Part shown: positions 27,651 through 35,060 of the stretch, piece by piece
How the letters are laid out: every line of letters starts with the position of its first letter
Position numbering within the stretch: the stretch's first letter is position 1
Source of the DNA: Pseudoxanthomonas sp. GM95
GTDB taxonomy: Bacteria; Pseudomonadota; Gammaproteobacteria; Xanthomonadales; Xanthomonadaceae
Assembly (NCBI RefSeq): GCF_900109775.1
Contig: NZ_FOAX01000002.1
Span: 434,001 to 498,000, forward strand
Direction of reading: 5' to 3'
Length of the DNA: 64,000 nucleotides
Translations under genes and position numbers: made by a program
The notes under the pieces: generated by a model
Seen by the model: the letters and a program-made list of their open reading frames with translations, nothing else
Databases searched by the model: none
What the model was told of the DNA's origin: nothing

Positions 27651-28685
27651 TCAGCGCGTCGGCACAGGCCGGCCGTCGCGCCAGTCCAGCGGCTGCACGT
27701 ACATCGCACGGTAGCGTGGATGCGTCGCCGTGGCCGCGCGCCAGCCGTGATAGGCGATCCAGCTGCGGCCCTGGAACTGGAACACATGCTGGTGACCCGG
27801 CCCGATCAACGGTGGCGGCCCATCGGTGCTGCGCAGGATCGGATTTTCCAATGCATCGCGGCACGGTCCGGCCGGGCTGTCGCAGCGCGCATAGCCGGTC
27901 GCGTACGCGCCGTTGCCGTAATCGTTGCCGGCGAAGAACAGATAGAGCTGGCCGTCGTGGCGCAGCAGTTGCGGTGCTTCGACCACATGGCCTTCCCACG
28001 GCTGGTCGTTGACCGCGCCGGCCATCGTTTGCGGCGCGTCGATGAGTGCCAAGCCATCCGCACGCAGGTGCTGGGCGACGAAGGTCGTCGGCACGCCGCA
28101 GCAGTTGCCGTCGGTCTTGTAGATCAGCCACAGCTGCTCCTGGCCGGAGGCATCGACATCGCGGAACGGGCTGACATCGATCACGCCGTGTTCGCCGCCG
28201 CAGGTCAGCGGCGCGGGCTGCGGCACGAAGGGGCCAGTGGGCGTCTTGGAGATGGCCGCGCCGAGACACAGCGTCAAGCCATCCGGGCGCCTGCGCGTGG
28301 CGTGGCGCGCGCTGAAGTAGGCGATGTAGTGGTCGCCAACCTGCAGCACTTCCGGGGCCCACAGATCTGGTCGCTCGGCACGTGCCCACGGCGGCGCAGC
28401 CGGCATGGCGTCGACCGGCGTCGTCCAGTACTGGCCATCGCGTGAGGTCGATACGGGCAGGTGCATCCGGGTGCCATCGTCGGCGGTGTGGTTGGTCGCA
28501 TAGGCCACGAGCGTGCCGTCGTCGATCGGCAGGACGAAGGGATCGGCGAACTCGGTATCGAGGACCGGACTGGTCCATGTCGTGGGCGCGGTTTGTTGTG
28601 CTGCACAACCGGCGAGCAGCAGCACGAGCCCGCCTGCGAGCTGACGGAGATGACAGTGAATGACTTTTTCCGTTGTAAAAATCAT
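27651..28685 (-). CDS. GH43-family glycosidase, lipoprotein
   Basis: The 344-residue protein has a lipobox 'LVLLLAGCAAQ' (Cys about residue 27), so it should be membrane-anchored. The GH43 acidic triad appears as 'DTEFADPFVLP', 'HGVIDVSPF' and 'GHVVEAPQLL'. Blade motifs include 'RPDLWAPEVLQVGDHYIAYFSARH' and 'FFAGNDYGNGAYATGYARC'. GH43 members cut alpha-arabinofuranosides, beta-xylosides or beta-galactosides; which is not clear here. The ATG at 28685 has no Shine-Dalgarno and lies inside a palindromic operator, suggesting a leaderless mRNA. It is the first gene of the GH43-dgoK unit. Confidence 0.82.
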   Translation of the reverse strand: MIFTTEKVIHCHLRQLAGGLVLLLAGCAAQQTAPTTWTSPVLDTEFADPFVLPIDDGTLVAYATNHTADDGTRMHLPVSTSRDGQYWTTPVDAMPAAPPWARAERPDLWAPEVLQVGDHYIAYFSARHATRRRPDGLTLCLGAAISKTPTGPFVPQPAPLTCGGEHGVIDVSPFRDVDASGQEQLWLIYKTDGNCCGVPTTFVAQHLRADGLALIDAPQTMAGAVNDQPWEGHVVEAPQLLRHDGQLYLFFAGNDYGNGAYATGYARCDSPAGPCRDALENPILRSTDGPPPLIGPGHQHVFQFQGRSWIAYHGWRAATATHPRYRAMYVQPLDWRDGRPVPTR

Positions 28686-28701
28686 ATTGTCGGATAATAT
28701 G
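28683..28701. promoter_or_regulatory. Putative DgoR operator 3 (GH43-dgoK promoter, divergent to GH5)
   Basis: CATATTGTCGGATAATATG is a 9-1-9 palindrome with one G/A mismatch. Its core is the reverse complement of the site before dgoR. It covers the GH43 start codon. On the minus strand it contains TATTAT ending about 9 bases before the ATG, which could be the -10 box. Confidence 0.7.
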
Positions 28702-29062
28702 CGCCAGCGCCGGACTATAGGGTCCGGCACGCATCACGTCGATAGCTGCGCACACTCTGGGAGGGGATATGCGCCATGCGGCAGGTCGTTTCGCGTCCCT
28801 CGTGGGCGTGTCCATGCAGGTGAGCCGTGCGCTGCGCGCCGGCTTCCACCCGATTACGCAAGCGATGCGTGCAGACGTGTTCATGCCGGTGCGTGCGCGC
28901 AATGCGCGCGTCATGGCGTTGGCGATACCCGGCGTCGCTGCGACGTCTTTTCTTGAATCCGATTCCCGCACCGGGTGCTCGCTGCCTGTGCGAAGTCCGC
29001 GCGTGGCCGCGGCCCTGTCTTCGCGTCATTCCCATCCAACCGATCACCCAACGGAGCACACC
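28702..29062. other. Intergenic region between divergent GH43 and GH5-like genes
   Basis: These 361 bp are open in one forward frame but the translation is Arg/Ala-rich without domain character, so I treat them as non-coding. Apart from operator 3 at the left end and the GGAG ribosome-binding site at 29053-29056, I see no clear element. Confidence 0.5.
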
Positions 29063-30262
29063 ATGCCTCGCCTGTCCGCCGTCGCTGTCCTTGTCTGCCT
29101 CTGTCTCCCCGCCACGTTCGTGGCTCACGCGCAGGCGCCGGATGCGGCGGCCCGCTCCGCGGCCATCGCCGGTGCATCGGACCGCTGGAGTCCGGAAAAA
29201 GCCGAGGCCTGGTACAAGGCGCAGCCGTGGCTGGTGGGCAGCAACTACATCCCGGCCAACGCGATCAACCAGCTGGAGATGTTCCAGGCGGCGACCTTCG
29301 ACCCGGCGCGCATCGATCGCGAGCTGGGCTGGGCGCACGAGCAGTTCGGCATGAACACCATGCGCGTCTACCTGCACGACCTGCTGTGGAAGCAGGATGC
29401 CAAGGGCTTCACCAAGCGCCTGGACCAGTTCCTGACCATCGCCGAGAAGCACGGCATCAAGCCGATCCTGGTGCTGTTCGACAGCTGCTGGGATCCGGAC
29501 CCGGTGCTGGGCGCGCAGCATCGCCCGATCCCCGGCGTGCACAACTCCGGCTGGGTGCAGAGCCCGGGTCGCCATGAGCTGGTCGATCCGGCCAATGACG
29601 CCGGTTTCCGCAGCTATGTCGAAGGCGTGGTCGGCGCGTTCGCCAAGGACAAGCGCGTGCTGGCCTGGGACATCTGGAACGAGCCGGACAACCCCGGCGG
29701 CGGCAACTACATGGACAAGCAGCTGCCGCAGGAACAGGACCGCATCGCCGAGCTGCTGCCCAAGGCCTTCGGCTGGGCGCGCAGCAAGGCGCCGATCCAG
29801 CCGTTGACCAGCGGCGTGTGGATCGGTGATGACTGGTCGCCAGGCTCGAGCAAGCTCAACGCGATCCAGAAAGCGCAGCTGGAACACTCGGACATCATCA
29901 GCTTCCACAACTACGAGCAGCCCGAATCGTTCGAGGCGCGCGTGGCGCAGCTGCGCCCGTATGGCCGTCCGCTGATCTGCACCGAATGGATGGCGCGTGG
30001 CAGCGGTTCGGCCGTCGATACGATCCTGCCGATCGGCCGTCGCGAAAACATCGGCATGGTCAATTGGGGCCTGGTCGACGGCGCGATCCAGACCCGCTTC
30101 CCGTGGGACAGCTGGGAGCGTCCGTACACGATGAAGGAACCGGTGGTGTGGTTCCACGACCTGATCAAGCCCGACGGCACGCCGTATCGCCTGCGCGAAG
30201 CGGAGCTGTTCCGCCGCATGGCCGGCGCCGACGGCGCCGCGGCAGCTGCGGCCGCGCGCTGA
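29063..30262 (+). CDS. Secreted GH5-like (cellulase superfamily) glycosidase
   Basis: The 399-residue protein starts at the ATG at 29063 (GGAG 10 bases upstream), with a signal peptide ending 'FVAHAQ'. The barrel shows clan GH-A signatures: 'GMNTMRVYLHDLLW', 'IAEKHGIKPILVLFDSCWDPDP', the acid/base Glu in 'AWDIWNEPDNPGGG', 'IISFHNYEQPE', and the nucleophile Glu in 'PLICTEWMARGSG'. A Trp ('GMVNWGLVDG') lies in strand 8. It is likely an exo- or endo-acting beta-glycosidase; mannan, galactan or xylan cannot be separated by eye. A TBDR follows after 73 bp. Confidence 0.85.
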   Translation: MPRLSAVAVLVCLCLPATFVAHAQAPDAAARSAAIAGASDRWSPEKAEAWYKAQPWLVGSNYIPANAINQLEMFQAATFDPARIDRELGWAHEQFGMNTMRVYLHDLLWKQDAKGFTKRLDQFLTIAEKHGIKPILVLFDSCWDPDPVLGAQHRPIPGVHNSGWVQSPGRHELVDPANDAGFRSYVEGVVGAFAKDKRVLAWDIWNEPDNPGGGNYMDKQLPQEQDRIAELLPKAFGWARSKAPIQPLTSGVWIGDDWSPGSSKLNAIQKAQLEHSDIISFHNYEQPESFEARVAQLRPYGRPLICTEWMARGSGSAVDTILPIGRRENIGMVNWGLVDGAIQTRFPWDSWERPYTMKEPVVWFHDLIKPDGTPYRLREAELFRRMAGADGAAAAAAAR

Positions 30263-30318
30263 TCCCACCCGAAGCGCAAGAAGGCCCCCACGCCCTCTCA
30301 CGCGGCCAATGAAGGCCT

Positions 30319-30328
30319 ACTCCGGAGT
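30319..30328 (+). promoter_or_regulatory. Palindrome over the ribosome-binding site of the next receptor
   Basis: ACTCCGGAGT is a 10-bp perfect palindrome that contains the GGAG used by the ATG at 30336. It may fold weakly and mask translation, but the loop would be minimal. Confidence 0.25.
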
Positions 30329-30335
30329 CACCGGC

Positions 30336-33164
30336 ATGAACTCGATCCGCACCCGACGTCCCGTCACCCTGTTGGCCACCGCGATCACCGCGGTGCTGAT
30401 GGGCGCCCCTGCCTTCGCCCAGGACGCTACCGTCCAGGCCACGCCGACCACCACCGCGCAAGCGCTGGATGCCCCCGCGCAGGACGCGACGCCCGTGGCC
30501 TCGCCACAGACGCCTGCCGAGCCCGGCAACGCCAAGGACCTCGATGCGGTGAAGGTGGTCGGCCTGCGTGCCAGCCTGCAGAGCGCCCAGTCGATCAAGC
30601 GCGACGCGACCCAGATCATCGATTCGGTCGTGGCCGAAGACCTGGGCAAGCTGCCCGATGTCACTGCCTCGGCCTCGCTGGCGCGCGTGACCGGCGTGCA
30701 GGTGACGCGTGCGGCCGGTGAAGCGGCCGATGTGCAGGTGCGTGGCCTGCCCAACCTCACCACCACCTACAACGGGCGCGAACTGTTCACCGCCGAGAAC
30801 CGCAGCGTGGCGCTGCAGGACTTTCCGGCCGGCGGCGTGGCGGGCCTGGACGTGTACAAGTCCAGCACCGCCGAGCTGGTGGAAGGTGGCATCGCCGGGT
30901 TGATTGACGTGCGCTCGCGCCGGCCGTTCGACTTCGAAGGGCGCGAGCTGTCCGGCTCGATGAACTACGCCTACTTCGACCAGGCCGACAAGGGTGATCT
31001 CAACGGCAACTTCCTCTTCAGCGATCGCTGGGATACCGATGTCGGCGAGATGGGCTTCCTCATCAACGCCGCGTGGAACCGCCTGCGCTTTCTCGATTCC
31101 ACCCGCGAGAACTCGTTGGTGATGGGCGTGGCCCAGCCCAACCAGACCGACGAACCCGGCTTTCGTTATCCCGACGGCATCGGCACGTTCTACGGCCAGG
31201 GCATGCGCACGCGGCCGTCGGTCAACAGCGCCTTCCAGTGGAAGCCGAACGAAAGCTGGGAGATCAACGCGGACTTCCTTTACCAGGGCTTCCGCAGCCA
31301 CGACGACGACAGCTACATGTTCGTGCCGCTCTACACCGGCGACACGCAGTTCTCCAACGTGGTCACCGCGCCGGGCGAGTCCGGGCCGCAGGCGCAGAGC
31401 CTGACTGCCAGCGGCGGCCTGCGCCCCGAGGGTTACCAGGCCTCCACCAACGCCAGTACCAACACCTACCAGATCGGCCTGGGCGCGGTGTACCACGAGG
31501 GCGGCGTGCGCTGGTCGACCGACCTGGCCGCGACCAATTCCAAGTTCAAGCTCAAGCAGGCCAACATCGACTACGCCTTCGCCTCTGCGCCGGTGGTGGA
31601 TGTGAACTACGCCGTCCCCGGCAGCGATGGCGGCGGCAGCTACAGCTTCCAGAATTTCGACCTGACCGATCCGAACAACTTCATCTTCCGCGGCCTCTAC
31701 GACCGCAATTACGAAGCCTCGGGCAAGGACTTCCAGGCGCGGACCGACTTCGAATTCACCCCGGAAAGCGGCGTGATCACCGCCTACCAGGCCGGCCTGC
31801 GCTACACCGACCGCGACGCCGAGCGCAAAAGCGGCGACCGCTACGGCTACGTCGAAGGCGCGGGCCTGAGCTACCTCGACCTGCCGGTCACGCTGTCCAC
31901 CACCGGTGGCGGTTTCGAAGGCGACAGCCACGCGCCGCCGACGCGCTGGGTCGCGCCGACGCGCGACAGCATCCGCGACAATGTCTATGCGCTGCGCCAG
32001 CTGACCGACTCGCTGCTGGGCCCGGACAACCACGACTTCGACGACTACGGCCTGCCGGCGTTCAACCCGCTCAACACCTTCAACGCCAACGAGAAGGCTT
32101 CCACCGGCTACGCGCAGGTCAAGTACGCCTTCGATACCGCGATCCCGATCGACGGCGCGGTCGGCATGCGCGTGGTGCGCACCAAGACCCAGGTCGATGG
32201 CACCTCGCGCGACGACGCCACCGCGACCTACTCGCCGATCAGCAGCTCCACCCGCTACACCGACTACCTGCCCAACGCGAGCATCCGCTTCCGCGTCACC
32301 GATACCTTCCAGATCCGTGCGGCGGCCACCAAGACCCGCACACGCCCCAATTTCGACCAGCTCAATCCGTCGACGATCGTCAATTCGCCGCAGGGCGCGT
32401 GCAATACCGATCCGGACAGCGTGAACTGCTTCCGCACAGCGTCCAGCGGCAATCCCAACCTGTCGCCGCTGGAGTCGGAAAACTACGACCTGTCGTTCGA
32501 GTATTACTTCTCGCCGACGGGCTCGGCGACGCTGGCGTTCTTCCGTCGCGACGTGAAGGGCTTCATCGCCAACGTCACCACTGATCAGGCCGACGCTGAG
32601 TACGGCACGCTGCGCCTGACCCAGCCGGAGAACGGTGGCGAAGGCAAGTTGCAGGGCGCCGAGTTCGCCTTCACCAGCTTCCTGGATTTCGACGCATTGC
32701 CGGAGTGGGCGCGCGCGTTCGGCGTGCAGGCCAACTACACCTATATCGATGGTGGCGCCGAGCAGGGACCGACGGTGGCCTCATCGATCCCGGGCGAGCC
32801 GCGCATCCCGGGTGTGTCCAAGAATTCGTACAACCTGGTGCTGCTGTACGAAAAGCCCGAGTTCTCCGCGCGCCTGGCCTACAACTGGCGCTCGAAGTGG
32901 GTGCAGGAATACTCGCAGGTGTACGACGCGGCGCTGGGCGCCAACGGGCCGTTCTTCCCGCTGGTGCAGGATGACCGCGGCACCCTGGACATGTCGCTCA
33001 ATTACACGCCGATCCCGGCGGTGACCTTCGCCTTCGACGTCTCCAACATCCTGGGCGATCCGATCACCAACTCGCGCACCTACAACGTGCAGGGCGATGC
33101 CTACGCGCGCCAGATCAAGTATCTGGAAACCGTGTACTCGCTGGGCGTGCGCTTCCGCTTCTGA
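30336..33164 (+). CDS. TonB-dependent receptor, Xanthomonas/Caulobacter glycan type
   Basis: The 942-residue protein starts at the ATG at 30336 (GGAG 8 bases upstream); an in-frame ATG at 30309 is less likely. The signal peptide is 'VTLLATAITAVLMGAPAFAQ'. The plug contains 'IIDSVVAEDLGKLPDVTASASLARVTGVQVTR' and 'GGIAGLIDVRSRRPFDFEGRELSG'. The barrel ends 'ETVYSLGVRFRF'. It resembles the receptor at 22406-25180 in layout. The GH5-like enzyme upstream probably makes the oligosaccharides it imports. Confidence 0.93.
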   Translation: MNSIRTRRPVTLLATAITAVLMGAPAFAQDATVQATPTTTAQALDAPAQDATPVASPQTPAEPGNAKDLDAVKVVGLRASLQSAQSIKRDATQIIDSVVAEDLGKLPDVTASASLARVTGVQVTRAAGEAADVQVRGLPNLTTTYNGRELFTAENRSVALQDFPAGGVAGLDVYKSSTAELVEGGIAGLIDVRSRRPFDFEGRELSGSMNYAYFDQADKGDLNGNFLFSDRWDTDVGEMGFLINAAWNRLRFLDSTRENSLVMGVAQPNQTDEPGFRYPDGIGTFYGQGMRTRPSVNSAFQWKPNESWEINADFLYQGFRSHDDDSYMFVPLYTGDTQFSNVVTAPGESGPQAQSLTASGGLRPEGYQASTNASTNTYQIGLGAVYHEGGVRWSTDLAATNSKFKLKQANIDYAFASAPVVDVNYAVPGSDGGGSYSFQNFDLTDPNNFIFRGLYDRNYEASGKDFQARTDFEFTPESGVITAYQAGLRYTDRDAERKSGDRYGYVEGAGLSYLDLPVTLSTTGGGFEGDSHAPPTRWVAPTRDSIRDNVYALRQLTDSLLGPDNHDFDDYGLPAFNPLNTFNANEKASTGYAQVKYAFDTAIPIDGAVGMRVVRTKTQVDGTSRDDATATYSPISSSTRYTDYLPNASIRFRVTDTFQIRAAATKTRTRPNFDQLNPSTIVNSPQGACNTDPDSVNCFRTASSGNPNLSPLESENYDLSFEYYFSPTGSATLAFFRRDVKGFIANVTTDQADAEYGTLRLTQPENGGEGKLQGAEFAFTSFLDFDALPEWARAFGVQANYTYIDGGAEQGPTVASSIPGEPRIPGVSKNSYNLVLLYEKPEFSARLAYNWRSKWVQEYSQVYDAALGANGPFFPLVQDDRGTLDMSLNYTPIPAVTFAFDVSNILGDPITNSRTYNVQGDAYARQIKYLETVYSLGVRFRF

Positions 33165-33195
33165 GGCGCCGATGAGGGACAGGCTGTGATCGCGC

Positions 33196-33222
33196 TCCCG
33201 GCGTGCACCATGCGCGCCGGGA
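33196..33222 (+). terminator. Hairpin after TBDR
   Basis: The 8-bp perfect arms 33196-33203 and 33215-33222, followed by CTTTC, lie 31 bp after the receptor stop. Confidence 0.55.
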
Positions 33223-33287
33223 CTTTCACATTCCCTGCAGCGGGCGTGCATGCAGGATCGGGCCTTCCCGACGGATCGGATGCCCGC

Positions 33288-33638
33288 ATGACCATTGCAT
33301 TGGATCTGCCCAGGCAGGTGCCGCCCTGGCTCGACCTGGAAACCGAGCACCAGCACTGGATGCATCATTTCCAGAAGCTGCCGTGCGCGCGCAAGGGCGA
33401 CACCATCGACGAATGCTGGCCGCTGATCGAGACCGTGTACGGGCTCTACATCAAGCACCCGCAAGCCACGCTCGACCAGGCGCTCGCCCTGTACGGACAG
33501 GCGACCGCAGGCCTGGAGCGCCAGCTCACCCATGAAGACATGCGCGAAATGTTCGCGCGCGTCTGGGCACGCCTGCTCAAGGTCTCCGCAGGCCGGTCCC
33601 TGCCGCACTGGCTGCCGGGGCTGGCCGACGCGGTTTGA
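33288..33638 (+). CDS. Small protein of unknown function
   Basis: The 116 residues from the ATG at 33288 read as a soluble, mainly helical protein rich in Trp, His and Leu ('PPWLDLETEHQHWMHHFQKLP', 'DECWPLIETVYGLYIKHPQATLDQALALY', 'MREMFARVWARLL'). There is no signal peptide or membrane segment. An in-frame start at 33186 is possible but overlaps the terminator. I do not recognise a family. The gene converges on the NSS transporter gene. Confidence 0.5.
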   Translation: MTIALDLPRQVPPWLDLETEHQHWMHHFQKLPCARKGDTIDECWPLIETVYGLYIKHPQATLDQALALYGQATAGLERQLTHEDMREMFARVWARLLKVSAGRSLPHWLPGLADAV

Positions 33639-33682
33639 CGTGCATCGCCGTCACCGGCCCGTGCGGCCGATGACGCTACAGC

Positions 33683-35056
33683 TCAGCCCTGGATCGAGAT
33701 GAAGATGATCACCAGGCCGACCGGCACCACGTAGCGCACGGCGAAGCGCCAGGCGGTGAACATCGCCGGGTGCGACATGCGCAGTTCCTTCGCGACGACT
33801 TCGCGGGTCAGCGCCCAGCCGGCCACCAGCGCGACCATCAGCCCGCCGAGCGGCATGAGGAGGTTGGAGGTCAGGTAGTCGAGCAGGTCGAACGGGGTCT
33901 TGGTCGAGGTAAAGCCCAGCCAGGTCAGCGGGTGCACGTCCTTCCAGCGGTTGAAGGAGAACACGGTGATGAAGCCGGTCAGCCAGATCGCCAGGCCCGA
34001 GCCCCAGGCCAGGGCGCGGCGCGACTTGCCGGTGCGTTCTTCCAGCCAGGCGACGATCGATTCCTGCATCACGATCGTCGCGGTCAACGCGGCGAAGGAC
34101 AGCAGCATGAACAACAGCGCGCCGAACACCGCGCCACCGGGCATCTGCGAGAACGCCACGGGCAGGGTGACGAAGATCAGGCCGGGACCCTGCGCCGGCG
34201 CCAGGTTGAACTGGAACACCAGCGGGAAGATCGACATGCCGGCCAGCAGCGCCACCAGGCCCTGCGCCACGGCGACGGTGACCACGGCCTTGGAGATCGA
34301 ATACTCCGGCTTCATGTAGGCGCCCATGGTCATCATCACGCCCACGCCGATGCCCAGCGAGAAGAACGCCTGGCCGACGGCGGCGATCACGATGTTCCAG
34401 CTGATCAGCGAGAAATCCGGCACGAACAGAAACCGTGCGGCCTGGCCGGCACTGCCGTAGATCACCGCAAAGCACAGCAGGCCGATCAGAATCAGAAAGC
34501 GCAGCGGGGTCAGGATGCCGGCCACGCGCTCGATGCCCTTGTTGACGCCGAAGCTGATCACGAACGCCGTGGTGGCGACGAAGAAGCCCGAGCACGCCAG
34601 CATGGCGACGGGGCTGTCCATCATCGTGGCCTGCATCTGCGTGGCACTCTCGGCGGTGACGCCGGAGAAGCCGCGGGTGATGGACAGCACGAAGTAGTAC
34701 AGCATCCAGCCGCAGACCACGAAGTAGAAGCTCAGGATCAGGAAGATGCTGGTCAGTGCGAGGTAGCCGAACGACTTCCACGCCTTGCCGATCCGATAGC
34801 GGTCCACCAAAACCTGCATGTTGCCGACCACGCTGCGCCCGCCGATGCGGCCCAGCAGCATCTCGGCCATCAGCGCCGGGATGGCCAGCACCACCAACGC
34901 GATGAAGTAGAGCGCGACGAACAGGCCGCCGCCGTTGCTCCCGGCCAGGTAGCTGAACTTCCAGACGTTGGCGATGCCGGCCTCGGTGCCGATGGCGGCG
35001 ATCAGGAACAGCAGGTTGGACGACCAGGTACGCGGGGCGGGGGCAGCGAGGCTCAT
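33683..35056 (-). CDS. Sodium-dependent transporter, NSS (SNF) family
   Basis: The 457-residue protein has about 11-12 transmembrane segments. The family signature lies in TM1-2: 'IGTEAGIANVWKFSYLAGSNGGGLFVALYFIALVVLAIPALMAEMLLGRIGG'. Bacterial NSS proteins import amino acids or related amines with Na+. The start follows the aldo/keto reductase stop by 4 bp, so the two form one operon; the transported compound may be linked to the reductase substrate. Confidence 0.9.
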   Translation of the reverse strand: MSLAAPAPRTWSSNLLFLIAAIGTEAGIANVWKFSYLAGSNGGGLFVALYFIALVVLAIPALMAEMLLGRIGGRSVVGNMQVLVDRYRIGKAWKSFGYLALTSIFLILSFYFVVCGWMLYYFVLSITRGFSGVTAESATQMQATMMDSPVAMLACSGFFVATTAFVISFGVNKGIERVAGILTPLRFLILIGLLCFAVIYGSAGQAARFLFVPDFSLISWNIVIAAVGQAFFSLGIGVGVMMTMGAYMKPEYSISKAVVTVAVAQGLVALLAGMSIFPLVFQFNLAPAQGPGLIFVTLPVAFSQMPGGAVFGALLFMLLSFAALTATIVMQESIVAWLEERTGKSRRALAWGSGLAIWLTGFITVFSFNRWKDVHPLTWLGFTSTKTPFDLLDYLTSNLLMPLGGLMVALVAGWALTREVVAKELRMSHPAMFTAWRFAVRYVVPVGLVIIFISIQG

Positions 35057-35060
35057 CGGA

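Noticed and set aside
28769..29062. N-terminal extension of the GH5-like protein
   Set aside because: A good signal peptide and ribosome-binding site are at 29063; the upstream residues do not resemble a domain.
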